A stretch of 64,000 nucleotides of DNA. It comes from Granulicella sp. 5B5 (GTDB taxonomy: Bacteria; Acidobacteriota; Terriglobia; Terriglobales; Acidobacteriaceae). The DNA lies in contig NZ_CP046444.1 of NCBI RefSeq assembly GCF_014083945.1, positions 310,001-374,000 of the forward strand, read 5' to 3'. The position numbers were made by a program, and so were the translations under genes. The notes beneath the pieces were generated by a model. The model searched no databases. It had not been told where the DNA came from and was given only the letters and a program-made list of their open reading frames with translations. Shown one piece after another: positions 33,496 through 42,065 of the stretch (positions are counted from its first letter, which is position 1; the number at the start of each line of letters is the position of its first letter).

Positions 33496-34809
33496 TCAGT
33501 TCAGCACCTCTTGCAACGATTGGATAACACGGGAGAACGAAACGACGTCGTTTGGGTTCTGCGTCAGGAAAGCGCGAAACTTCGGCATGATCTCAACGGC
33601 TCGGTCGAGAATGGGATCGCTTCCCTTTTGATAGGCTCCAATGCGGATCAGATCTTCCGAGCGTGTGTAGGCTGATAGCAGGCGTCGTAGGGCACTGGCC
33701 TTTTCCATATGCTCTTTCGACGCAACACTCGGCATCAGCCTGCTCAAACTGTCCAAAACTGCGATGGGCGGATAATGCCCGTTCGTAGCGAGTTCCCTGT
33801 CGAGAATAATGTGACCATCAAGCAGCGATCGCACCGTATCTACCACTGGGTCCTGTTGGTCATCACCTTCCATGAGCACCGTATAGAACGCCGTGATGCT
33901 GCCCGTTGAGAAATTGCCCGCGCGTTCGACCAGGCGCGCCAGCAAATTCAGTACAGATGGTGTATACCCCTTGGCAGTCGGTGGTTCCCCGCTAGCCAGG
34001 CCGATCTCGCGCTGCGCCATCGCGAACCTTGTGAGCGAGTCCACCACCAGCAACACATTCTTCCCCTGGCTTGCAAAGTACTCTGCCACTGCCGTTGCAC
34101 AAAGAGGAGCACGTAGACGCAACAGAGGCGATTGATCGGAGGTTGACACCACCACGACGCAACGTCGCAACCCCTCCTCGCCAATGATCTCTAGAAACTC
34201 ACCAACCTCTCTGCCTCGCTCACCCACCAGCGACAGCACAGTGACATCGGCACTCGTACCACGCAGCATCATGCCAAGCAGTGTGCTCTTCCCGACGCCA
34301 CTCCCCCCAAAGATTCCGAGCCTTTGGCCTCTGCCGCACGTTACAAACCCATCCAACGCTCGAACGCCGCACCCCAATGGCTCCCGAATCGCACGCCGTT
34401 CGAGAGGCTGCGGTGCCGTCCCGTCAATCCGCATCCATTGTTGGGCCTGATAGTTGCCCTTGCCATCGAGAGGATCTCCATTCGCATCGATCACGCGGCC
34501 AAGCAACTCCTCGCCGACACGGATCGACGGTCGTGTCCCTTTCGATAGAACACTGTCATTCAATCGAATCCCGGTTGGCGGCTCGATCACCATCGAAAGA
34601 ATCGTAGAGCCCCGAAACCCCACAACCTCTCCGCTATAACACCTGCCTGTAGCGCCCCTGATCTGACAGGCGTCGCCGACAGAGCACAACGGCCCCTCCG
34701 ATTCAATCAGGTTTCCGACAACCTGCGACACCTTGCCTCGCCAATAGATCGCGCCGGTTTCATCCAGGCGATCGAAGAAAGCCTTGAGCATACGGGGTTC
34801 ATCGATCAC
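33496..34809 (-). CDS. fliI: Flagellar export ATPase FliI
   Basis: A 437-residue F1-beta-like ATPase. The Walker A is GGSGVGKS (168-175), Walker B is in VLLVVDSLTRFA, and the catalytic segment GEPPTAKGYTPSVLN is conserved. It energises export with FliH and FliJ. The start is a GTG overlapping the fliH stop (GTGA); an ATG six codons later is the alternative. Confidence 0.96.
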   Translation of the reverse strand: MIDEPRMLKAFFDRLDETGAIYWRGKVSQVVGNLIESEGPLCSVGDACQIRGATGRCYSGEVVGFRGSTILSMVIEPPTGIRLNDSVLSKGTRPSIRVGEELLGRVIDANGDPLDGKGNYQAQQWMRIDGTAPQPLERRAIREPLGCGVRALDGFVTCGRGQRLGIFGGSGVGKSTLLGMMLRGTSADVTVLSLVGERGREVGEFLEIIGEEGLRRCVVVVSTSDQSPLLRLRAPLCATAVAEYFASQGKNVLLVVDSLTRFAMAQREIGLASGEPPTAKGYTPSVLNLLARLVERAGNFSTGSITAFYTVLMEGDDQQDPVVDTVRSLLDGHIILDRELATNGHYPPIAVLDSLSRLMPSVASKEHMEKASALRRLLSAYTRSEDLIRIGAYQKGSDPILDRAVEIMPKFRAFLTQNPNDVVSFSRVIQSLQEVLN

Positions 34810-35492
34810 TTGGCTGGCCTCTTCGACAGCAGCTCAAGAAAACTCTGCTCGACGTTCATAAGTTGCGCATCGATGCCAAGGTCAACAGAACCGACCTCGG
34901 CCTGCAACACGCAATCACCTGCCTTGAGATGAGCGTCACCCACAACCTCGGCCTGAATGTTGCGAGGTAGTTGCGACATCGCAAGAACCCAGTCGCTCTG
35001 ATTCTCCGCTGGAACATGCAGCACAACCTTCGAACCCGCTTGCAGCTTGTCGAGTTCGATTCGAACCATCGCTGCAACCAGCATCGGGTCCGCAGATGAC
35101 TCGCGATGAAGGATCTTCGCAGCGATTGCCAGCGCAAGCCGGATCACCTCAGTCTCTACAGTGGCGAAGTAATCCTTGCGCGACTCAGCGAAAGCCTCCA
35201 GGCTCCGAAGGAAAGCCTCGCGCGCCTGCAACAAAGCTCGATCCGATTCCATTCGCATCTTCTCTTCGGTCTCATGGATCGCGTCTGATCGGCTCTTCGC
35301 CAGCAGTGTATCGACCTCTTCCGGCGTCGGACCACTTGAGATCGGAGCATCGACTTTTTCTTCAGCCACACTGCCATCATCAATCTGCGCCTCGTCTGGA
35401 GGCATCTGTTCGGAGACATCCCGATAATTAAGCGGGCTCGCAATGAACGGATACTCGGCTTCGTCCGAGGCATTAGAGGAGATATTCATCAT
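34806..35492 (-). CDS. fliH: Flagellar export regulator FliH
   Basis: A 228-residue FliH, which anchors FliI to the C-ring via FliN. It has an acidic N-terminal region, a central helix with AREAFLRSLEAFAESRKDYFATVETEVIRLALAIAAKIL, and a C-terminal V-type-ATPase-E-like domain (LHVPAENQSDW, AGDCVLQAEVGSVDLGIDAQL). It overlaps fliG by 20 bases and fliI by four. Confidence 0.9.
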   Translation of the reverse strand: MMNISSNASDEAEYPFIASPLNYRDVSEQMPPDEAQIDDGSVAEEKVDAPISSGPTPEEVDTLLAKSRSDAIHETEEKMRMESDRALLQAREAFLRSLEAFAESRKDYFATVETEVIRLALAIAAKILHRESSADPMLVAAMVRIELDKLQAGSKVVLHVPAENQSDWVLAMSQLPRNIQAEVVGDAHLKAGDCVLQAEVGSVDLGIDAQLMNVEQSFLELLSKRPAK

Positions 35493-36492
35493 TGCCCTCT
35501 CCCTTCAGCTGCATCTTGCCTTCCGCTTCCAGTTTTCTGGCCAGTGCTACTATCTCTTGCTGCGCCTTGATGACTTCTTTGCTGCGCACTGGACCGAGCG
35601 ATTCGACATCCTCCTTCAGCATCTCAACAGCACGAGATGACATCGTTCGAAAAAAATGGTTCTTCAAGTCTTCGCTCGTTCCTTTGAGCGCAACGGCAAG
35701 AATCTTCTTGTCCAACGCGCTCATCAACTCTCGTATCTGCGCCTCAGAGACACCAAGCAGGTCGCTGAACGTAAACATCAGGTCACGGATGTTCACCGCG
35801 AGCGTGGGTTGCTCTTGACTGATCTCATCCAATATCTCCACAGCCACATTGGAATCGACGGCGTTCATAATGTTGGCCACCGTCTGAAAGCCCGAATAAG
35901 TCCGCTTGCCCTGCTCTCCATAAGCCTTCAGCCTCTGGCTCAGTGTGATGGAAACCTTCTCTGCCATCTCCGGGGAGAACCGTCTCAGCGCTGCAAGCCG
36001 GCGGATCGCGTCTGCACGCTTTTCCGGTGGCAAGCTGATCAGAAGCGCCGAGGCCTGCCGCTCGCCCAGTTGCCCCAGTACCAATGCAACCGTCTGTGGA
36101 TGTTCGGCTTCCAGGAACCGCGCCAGCTTCGCTGCATCGGTTCGCTGCAAGCGCTCAATGGGTGTGCTCTCGCGGGACTTCGACAAACGCTGCACGATGG
36201 CGTTGGCTTCCTCTTCTCCCAGAGACCTCACCAGAAGACGTTTCACCATCTCCAATCCACCTTGCGACTCATAGTCCTGATCCTTATTGCGTTGCAGATA
36301 CTCCTCCACAATGCGCAGGGAGACATCAACAGAAACGGGCCCAAGATTGGATAGCGCATCTGCAACACGTTGCAGCTCCGCACCCTTCAGATTTCGAAAG
36401 ACCTCAGCAGCAATGTCTTCGCCAAGCACGCTTAGCAAGATGGCTGCCTTCCGAGCACCGTTCAGTTCCTTGTCGCCGGTGTTATCGGTCAT
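35473..36492 (-). CDS. fliG: Flagellar motor switch protein FliG
   Basis: A 339-residue rotor protein that contacts the stators. Family blocks: GARKAAILLSVLGEDIAAEVFRNL at the N-terminus, EHPQTVALVLGQL with the EHPQ motif, and the C-terminal torque helix FSDLLGVSEAQIRELMSALDKKILAVALKG. The ATG at 36492 overlaps the fliF stop (ATGA) and follows AGGAGG. Confidence 0.96.
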   Translation of the reverse strand: MTDNTGDKELNGARKAAILLSVLGEDIAAEVFRNLKGAELQRVADALSNLGPVSVDVSLRIVEEYLQRNKDQDYESQGGLEMVKRLLVRSLGEEEANAIVQRLSKSRESTPIERLQRTDAAKLARFLEAEHPQTVALVLGQLGERQASALLISLPPEKRADAIRRLAALRRFSPEMAEKVSITLSQRLKAYGEQGKRTYSGFQTVANIMNAVDSNVAVEILDEISQEQPTLAVNIRDLMFTFSDLLGVSEAQIRELMSALDKKILAVALKGTSEDLKNHFFRTMSSRAVEMLKEDVESLGPVRSKEVIKAQQEIVALARKLEAEGKMQLKGEGNDEYLL

Positions 36493-38090
36493 ACGTTGTC
36501 CTCCTGCAACCATGACCGTATCGCTGAGGTGCCGCTCTCAGGGTTCGCCCTTACAGCCTCCGTGAGTTGCTTCTTTAGCAGCGCTGCCCGATGCGCAAGC
36601 ATCTCTTGCGAACTCTCACCTTCCAACGCAGGCAGTTCCAGCGGCGCGGCTAGCTCATTCATGATGGGTTCTGTAATAGACAATGCTTGCTTCTGGATCG
36701 GCCTGAACATCAGAAAATAGATCAGGCCGAACAACGCAAACAACGATCCATACCGAAACAGCGGAGCATAGTCTTCTACGAACTCATGGGTGCGTTCCAT
36801 AAAGCTCCCTGAAGGATTGAGGTCCTGCGCCCCTTCTGCGAATGCTAGGTTTTCCACGTTCACAACATCGCCACGTCCGCTGTCGTAGCCAACGGCCGCC
36901 TGCGTCAATTCGGATATCAGTTTGATCTCATCTGGAGAGCGTTTGTGGCGCGTCTCCACCCAACTGCCTTTGACCAGCTTTCGCTCAACCGCATCGTCGA
37001 CAACCACCGCTGCCGTAATCCGGCGAATGCGGCCCGCGGGTTCAACCGTATGCCGCGTCGTGCGGTTGACTCCATACGAATCCTCCTCCGATTTGGAAGA
37101 CTGCCCCGGCGCCACGGCAGGAGGTACGGATGCCTTGGCTCCAGGAACATTACTGGTGGTTCCCGGGACGCCCCCAATAGCGGCAGCTCCATTCGAGCTC
37201 TGTTCCGAACGTTGAACATTCAGCGGCACACTGACGTTCGGATCGTACTTCTCCTGGCTCTCCTCACTGGTGCTGTTGTCGTACTCCACATTCACGGTGG
37301 CCCGCAGGTGGTCTTGGCCCACGACCGGTGCCAGCGTCTCCACCAGATGTTGCGTGAGCCGCTTCTCTAGTTGCTCATTCCCTGTACCGCTGTCATCGTC
37401 GCGGGTAGTCAGCGGCCGGTTGGAGTCTGCATCGACGATCGTCACATCCGCAGGCTTGAGCTCATCGACCGCACCTGCAACCAGTCGCGCAATCGCGTTG
37501 TCCTGCTCTCTGGACAATGTCCCCCTCCGTAGCTGCAGCGCAACAGAGGCCTTCGCTCCGCGCTCCCGGTCCATAAACACGGAGTCCGTTGCCATTACGA
37601 TGTGAACGCGCGCACTCTTCACACCCTTCATGGTCTGAATCGTGCGCTCCAGCTCGCCTTCCAGTGCACGCTGATAGTTCACCTTCTCATCGAACTCAGT
37701 CTGCCCCCATGACACCTTGTCGAAGATCTCAAAGCCGATGCGGCCGCTATGCGTAGCATCGTGTGAAGCTACCTCCAATCGTGCAGCATCGAGCTGAGCC
37801 GCCGGCACACTGATCGAGCTACCATCCGTGCTGGTCTTATATGGGATCTTCTTTTGCGCCAGCTCCGAGGCTATGACCTGCGCATCGGCAGGATCGAGCC
37901 CGGACATCAGCAGCTTGTAGTCCGGATTCGTCATCATCTGCGCGAATAAAGCCAGCGCAGCGAGCGCTATTCCCAGCGCCACCCCTAAGTAAATCCGCTG
38001 CCTTGGCGTCCTCCCGGCCCAAAAGACCTTCACGCGATTCAACATCTCGAGGTTGTTCGCAGCCGCAGGTTTCGTAGTCAGATTGCTCAT
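36489..38090 (-). CDS. fliF: Flagellar MS-ring protein FliF
   Basis: A 533-residue MS-ring protein with two membrane helices (about 27-50 and 445-465). The periplasmic ring-building motifs include GLDPADAQVIASELAQKKIPYKTSTDGSSISVP and NYQRALEGELERTIQTMKGVKSARVHIVMA. The cytoplasmic C-terminal end binds FliG. I chose the ATG at 38090 (MSNLTTK); GAGGAG precedes it at a short distance. Confidence 0.95.
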   Translation of the reverse strand: MSNLTTKPAAANNLEMLNRVKVFWAGRTPRQRIYLGVALGIALAALALFAQMMTNPDYKLLMSGLDPADAQVIASELAQKKIPYKTSTDGSSISVPAAQLDAARLEVASHDATHSGRIGFEIFDKVSWGQTEFDEKVNYQRALEGELERTIQTMKGVKSARVHIVMATDSVFMDRERGAKASVALQLRRGTLSREQDNAIARLVAGAVDELKPADVTIVDADSNRPLTTRDDDSGTGNEQLEKRLTQHLVETLAPVVGQDHLRATVNVEYDNSTSEESQEKYDPNVSVPLNVQRSEQSSNGAAAIGGVPGTTSNVPGAKASVPPAVAPGQSSKSEEDSYGVNRTTRHTVEPAGRIRRITAAVVVDDAVERKLVKGSWVETRHKRSPDEIKLISELTQAAVGYDSGRGDVVNVENLAFAEGAQDLNPSGSFMERTHEFVEDYAPLFRYGSLFALFGLIYFLMFRPIQKQALSITEPIMNELAAPLELPALEGESSQEMLAHRAALLKKQLTEAVRANPESGTSAIRSWLQEDNV

Positions 38091-38130
38091 GAGCTCCTCG
38101 GTAAACACAGTCCTTCGTCTTTAGCCGTAG

Positions 38131-38433
38131 TTAGAACTGCATCTTCTCTATGTCCTGGTACGCGCTGACAATCTTGTTGCGTACCTGCATCATCAACTGA
38201 AACGCGACATCCGCTTTCTCGACGGCAACCATCACACCATTCATATCGACAGCTCCACCCTGCATCAGGCTGCCAATCTGCGCATCCGCCCCGGTGCTCA
38301 ACTGGTTCACCTCACTGAGCGCATTCTTCAGGACACCGCTGAATCCCCCCTGTCCCCCAGAAGTCCCTGTATTCGGCTCCGCATACTCGCTCCATGGCGT
38401 AATGGAACCGAGGCCTGTGATGCTATGACTCAT
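38131..38433 (-). CDS. fliE: Hook-basal body protein FliE
   Basis: A 100-residue protein that joins the MS-ring to the rod. The conserved C-terminal half is MNGVMVAVEKADVAFQLMMQVRNKIVSAYQDIEKMQ. It lies between flgC and fliF, as in most flagellar clusters. Confidence 0.94.
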   Translation of the reverse strand: MSHSITGLGSITPWSEYAEPNTGTSGGQGGFSGVLKNALSEVNQLSTGADAQIGSLMQGGAVDMNGVMVAVEKADVAFQLMMQVRNKIVSAYQDIEKMQF

Positions 38434-38445
38434 CTCTACACTCCA

Positions 38446-38889
38446 TTAGCTCTTCAAGATGTCAATTGACTGTTGGATCATCTGTTTGGTCGCGCTCACC
38501 GCCGACGCATTCAACTGATAGGCACGAACGGCGCTCATCATGTCGACCATCTCCATTGCTGGATTGATCGCCGGATAAGCGACATACCCGTCCTCGTTGG
38601 CGTCGGGATGGCCGGGCTCATAACGCATGATAGGAGGCGATGGATCATCGACCACCTCCGATATATGTACGCTCCCCTCAGGCGCGGTTGGGGCACCGCT
38701 GCGCGCAAGCGCAATCTGGAACGGCGAAGGTGAGGCAGACTCAAACACCACCTCCCGCCGGCGAAAAGGGCCTCCCGATTGCGTGTGCGTTGTCTCAGCA
38801 TTTGCCATATTCGCGGCGACAATCTCCGCGCGCTGGCGCTCCGCCTGCAAGGCTGACGCACTGATCGTAAGTGCATCGAAGATACTCAT
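38446..38889 (-). CDS. flgC: Proximal rod protein FlgC
   Basis: A 147-residue rod protein. The N-terminal motif is FDALTISASALQAERQRAEIVAANMANAETT and the C-terminal motif is DEDGYVAYPAINPAMEMVDMMSAVRAYQLNASAVSATKQM (first residue here N). It overlaps flgB by ATGA. Confidence 0.95.
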   Translation of the reverse strand: MSIFDALTISASALQAERQRAEIVAANMANAETTHTQSGGPFRRREVVFESASPSPFQIALARSGAPTAPEGSVHISEVVDDPSPPIMRYEPGHPDANEDGYVAYPAINPAMEMVDMMSAVRAYQLNASAVSATKQMIQQSIDILKS

Positions 38890-39263
38890 TGTCCTCCTCC
38901 ATTGATTGCGGTAAGGATCATGTGAAAGCGGTCTTTGATGAGTTGCACTCCCATTTCATGCTGAAGCTGGAGCTCCGCAAGCAAAGTCCCCTCACGGTCG
39001 AGATCGACGTTGTTTCCGTCCGGACGCTGCAGCAGGCTCGCGACCTCATAGGAGGCAGGATGCAACTGCTGAGTGGCTCCCACAGTTGCATCGCCGGAGC
39101 CGGCGTCCAGAAAACGGTTCAACTCAGTCGAGAAATCGATGTCGCGTGTGTGATATCCCGGCGTATCGATATTGGCCATGTTGCCCGTGACCACCTGCTC
39201 CCGCATACTGGTTAGTCGCAGATAGGCTTCGAGAGAGTTGAGTGTCACAGATGGCTGCGTCAT
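38886..39263 (-). CDS. flgB: Proximal rod protein FlgB
   Basis: A 125-residue rod protein with the N-terminal LEAYLRLTSMREQVVTGNMANIDTPGYHTRDIDFS pattern and the DGNNVDLDREGTLLAELQLQHEMGVQLI segment. Its start overlaps the stop of the preceding NtrC-type regulator gene, so it is cotranscribed and coupled with the kinase/regulator pair. Confidence 0.95.
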   Translation of the reverse strand: MTQPSVTLNSLEAYLRLTSMREQVVTGNMANIDTPGYHTRDIDFSTELNRFLDAGSGDATVGATQQLHPASYEVASLLQRPDGNNVDLDREGTLLAELQLQHEMGVQLIKDRFHMILTAINGGGQ

Positions 39264-40663
39264 GCGAGGCTCCTCGGCGGTAGTCCATATTCTTTAATCT
39301 TGTTGCGAACAGTGCGCAGGCTGATGCCCAGCATCTCTGCTGCATGCGTCCTGTTCCCGTTAGCCAGCGCCAACGTTTTTTCCAGGTGCTGCCGTTCAAT
39401 TACAGAAAGTCGGGTCCCTGCGTGCAGGCTCATTGCAACGGGTTGCACCTCTCGAACGGCTGTCTTCACCGGCCCGAACTCACAGTCGAAACAGGCCGCA
39501 TCAATCTTCTGTCCGGCATACAGACACAGGACCCGTTGCATAAAATTAGAGAGTTCACGGATGTTCCCAGGCCACGGATGCGTTCGCAGCCGCTCCAGAA
39601 AACTTTTCCTCAGCTCAGGCATCTCGCAACTGCGTTCGAGAGCAAACCGTTCGGCAAAGTGATGCGCCAGCAACTCGATATCCTCCGTCCGCTCGCGCAA
39701 CGGCGGCACCGAGAGCGGTATCACATTCAGGCGGTAGTAGAGATCGCCGCGAAACTTCCCTTCATCGACCAGCTTCGACAGTCTTGCATTAGTCGTTGCG
39801 ATCACTCGGATGTTCACTCGCACCGACCGCGTCTCGCCAAGCCGTTCGAACTCGCGTTCCTGCAACACACGCAACAGCTTTGGTTGCAGATGAAGCGGCA
39901 TCTCACCAATCTCATCCAACAAAAGGGTTCCGCCGTCGGCCAGTTCGAACTTCCCGATCTTCAGCGCACTCGCCCCGGTAAACGCGCCCTTCGAATGGCC
40001 GAAGAGTTCGCTCTCGATCAGGTGTTCCGGCACGGCCGCGCAGTTGATCGCAACAAATGGCTTGCCTCTACGTGGACTACTATCGTGGATGAACCGTGCA
40101 AGCAACTCCTTCCCCGTGCCACTCTCTGCCTCAACCAGAACATCTACGTCCGTACCGGCAGCAGCGCTCGCCCGTTCCAGCGCACGCAGAAGTAGCGGCG
40201 ACGTTCCAACGATGCTTCTGCTCGCCGTCATTGTCTTCGGCGTGCTCTTCTCTGTCCTTCCAAAATCGTTTGCGTGAACCGTCCTCCGCAGCATCCGCTC
40301 CGCCGTCTCCAGCAGAGCATCGAACGGTATCGGCTTGGTGAGGTAGTCCACCGCCCCGCCACGCATCGACTCCACAGCCTCAGGAACATTGGCGTAGGCC
40401 GTCAGCAAAATCACCGCCGAGGCCGGCGAACTGCTACGGACCGCGGACAGGACGTCGAGCCCATCTCCATCTCGCATGCGCACATCGCTCACCACAAGAT
40501 CGAATGCCGCATGACTAAGCGCGGCCTTCGCCTGCATCAGACCATTGGCCGTAGCCACACGCCAGCCATGCCGCAGAAAACTTGCCTCGAGCGCTGTGCG
40601 CATTGCAGGCTCATCATCGACAACTAGGACCAGTCGATCTCCGTGCTGAACCGTTTCCATCAT
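39260..40663 (-). CDS. NtrC-type sigma54 activator of flagellar genes (FlrC/FleR-like)
   Basis: A 467-residue response regulator. The receiver has the acidic pair D16-D17 and phospho-acceptor D60 (VVSDVRM). The AAA+ domain has Walker A ESGTGKE and the sigma54-contact GAFTGA. A Fis-type helix-turn-helix (THAAEMLGISLRTVRNKIKEYGL) closes the protein. It is the likely activator of the four sigma54 sites in this locus. The gene overlaps the kinase gene upstream and flgB downstream by ATGA. The start at 40663 is set by that overlap. Confidence 0.92.
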   Translation of the reverse strand: MMETVQHGDRLVLVVDDEPAMRTALEASFLRHGWRVATANGLMQAKAALSHAAFDLVVSDVRMRDGDGLDVLSAVRSSSPASAVILLTAYANVPEAVESMRGGAVDYLTKPIPFDALLETAERMLRRTVHANDFGRTEKSTPKTMTASRSIVGTSPLLLRALERASAAAGTDVDVLVEAESGTGKELLARFIHDSSPRRGKPFVAINCAAVPEHLIESELFGHSKGAFTGASALKIGKFELADGGTLLLDEIGEMPLHLQPKLLRVLQEREFERLGETRSVRVNIRVIATTNARLSKLVDEGKFRGDLYYRLNVIPLSVPPLRERTEDIELLAHHFAERFALERSCEMPELRKSFLERLRTHPWPGNIRELSNFMQRVLCLYAGQKIDAACFDCEFGPVKTAVREVQPVAMSLHAGTRLSVIERQHLEKTLALANGNRTHAAEMLGISLRTVRNKIKEYGLPPRSLA

Positions 40664-41976
40664 GCCGCACACTCTCCTTGGACTACAGGAATCTCAACGA
40701 CAAACCTCGCACCGCCCGCAGGCACGTTCGTCACCGACACGCGCCCGCCATGTTGCTGCAGAATCCTCTTGCACACTGCGAGGCCAAGCCCCGGGCTCTT
40801 GCCCAACCCGCTATAGCCCGCCTCAAACAGCCGCTCGCTATCGAACTCCGCAATTCCCAAACCGCTGTCGACACACTCAATAACCACGGGCTCATCCATC
40901 AGCTCTCGCCCGCCTTCCGTGCCCGCACGGCTCACAGAGATCGCGACACTTCCACCTGCAGGCGTATGTCGAATGCCATTCATCACCAGGTTGACCATCA
41001 CCTGTTGAAGGCCGGCGCCATTCCCCATCACGAACACTTCGGCACCGGTCGCCTGCCAAAGCAGCTTCACACTCGCCTGTTGCGCCACCGGCCGCAGCAG
41101 AGCAATAGCCCCGGCGACGACGCTCTCAATCTCTACAGGCATAAAGTCAGGATTGTTTTGCCCCTGCAAGCTCAACACATTGTTCACGGTGCTCGACAAC
41201 AGACGTATCCCTGCACGCAGCTCTGAGATCCACCTCGGTCGTCGCTCTCCATCCTGCTCAATCAGCTCGGAGAACAGCTCCAGGCTGGCAAGCGGGTTCC
41301 TGATCTCGTGCGCCAGCATGAGCGCGACCTCCGACAGAGCCATCGCATTCCGGCCGCGATCACGGTCCTCTTCTGCGCGGCGCCGTTCCGTCACATCGCG
41401 TAACACCAGTATCCTGTCATAGGCAACGGACATCTCATCTCCACAGTCGACGCTGCGGCTATGCACACTGATCCAACGGACGCTCCCTTCGACAGCGATG
41501 TGGAACTCGTGTTCTCCATCCAAGCCCTGAACGCTCCGGAGCAGATGAACACACTTCTCGCCCAGGCTCTCCGTCACCGCGGCCAACTCCATCCCCGCAT
41601 TCGGCACAGCGATACCCAGCAAGCTGCAGCACTCCGGGTTAATCAAGGCGATGGTGCCGTCCACTCGAACGACAAGCACGCCGCAGGGCATCGTATTCAC
41701 AATCTGCTGTAGCGTCGAGCGCATCGCCTCATTCTGCGCAAGGCTTTTCTTCAGCTCATCGTTGCGTTCATCCAACTCCTCTGTCAGGATGTTGATCTGC
41801 ATCTGCAGCTTCCGATACACCTCTTCCAGGCGGGACGAGCTCTGAATAAAGTGCGCGAACGCCTCGGCAAGAGGCACCATCTCCGCATGCGCCTCATGTG
41901 CAGGATCGGCTATCTCGCTCCGCGTGGTCGGCAGCGCTTCAGTGTCGATTGGCGAATAATGAGAAGTGGGCAACAT
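40660..41976 (-). CDS. Cytoplasmic PAS-domain histidine kinase (FlrB/FleS-like)
   Basis: A 438-residue kinase with no transmembrane segment. An N-terminal coiled coil (45-90) leads to a PAS domain (NTMPCGVLVVRVDGTIALINPECCSLLG). The dimerisation/phospho-acceptor site is LAHEIRNPLASLELFSELIE, and the ATP-binding domain has an N-box (NLVMNGIRHTP) and GLGLAVCKRIL. It is the presumed partner of the regulator downstream and resembles flagellar kinases that sense an assembly checkpoint. A consensus sigma54 site lies just upstream, so the true start may be slightly inside the frame. Confidence 0.9.
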   Translation of the reverse strand: MLPTSHYSPIDTEALPTTRSEIADPAHEAHAEMVPLAEAFAHFIQSSSRLEEVYRKLQMQINILTEELDERNDELKKSLAQNEAMRSTLQQIVNTMPCGVLVVRVDGTIALINPECCSLLGIAVPNAGMELAAVTESLGEKCVHLLRSVQGLDGEHEFHIAVEGSVRWISVHSRSVDCGDEMSVAYDRILVLRDVTERRRAEEDRDRGRNAMALSEVALMLAHEIRNPLASLELFSELIEQDGERRPRWISELRAGIRLLSSTVNNVLSLQGQNNPDFMPVEIESVVAGAIALLRPVAQQASVKLLWQATGAEVFVMGNGAGLQQVMVNLVMNGIRHTPAGGSVAISVSRAGTEGGRELMDEPVVIECVDSGLGIAEFDSERLFEAGYSGLGKSPGLGLAVCKRILQQHGGRVSVTNVPAGGARFVVEIPVVQGECAA

Positions 41977-41989
41977 CTACCTATGCTTA

Positions 41990-42005
41990 TGCAAGCGATG
42001 TGCCA
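41990..42005 (-). promoter_or_regulatory. Consensus sigma54 promoter of the kinase-regulator-flgB operon
   Basis: On the minus strand TGGCACATCGCTTGCA, an exact TGGCAC-N5-TTGCA match. The predicted start near 41979 lies only three bases before the annotated ATG of the kinase, suggesting either a leaderless-like message or a later start codon. It would let the activator drive its own operon and the basal-body genes. Confidence 0.82.
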
Positions 42006-42065
42006 AAAGTGCAGAGTACTCGCTGTCAACCGTCAGTGCTTGCGTTGAAAGCTCAAAGAAAGATC

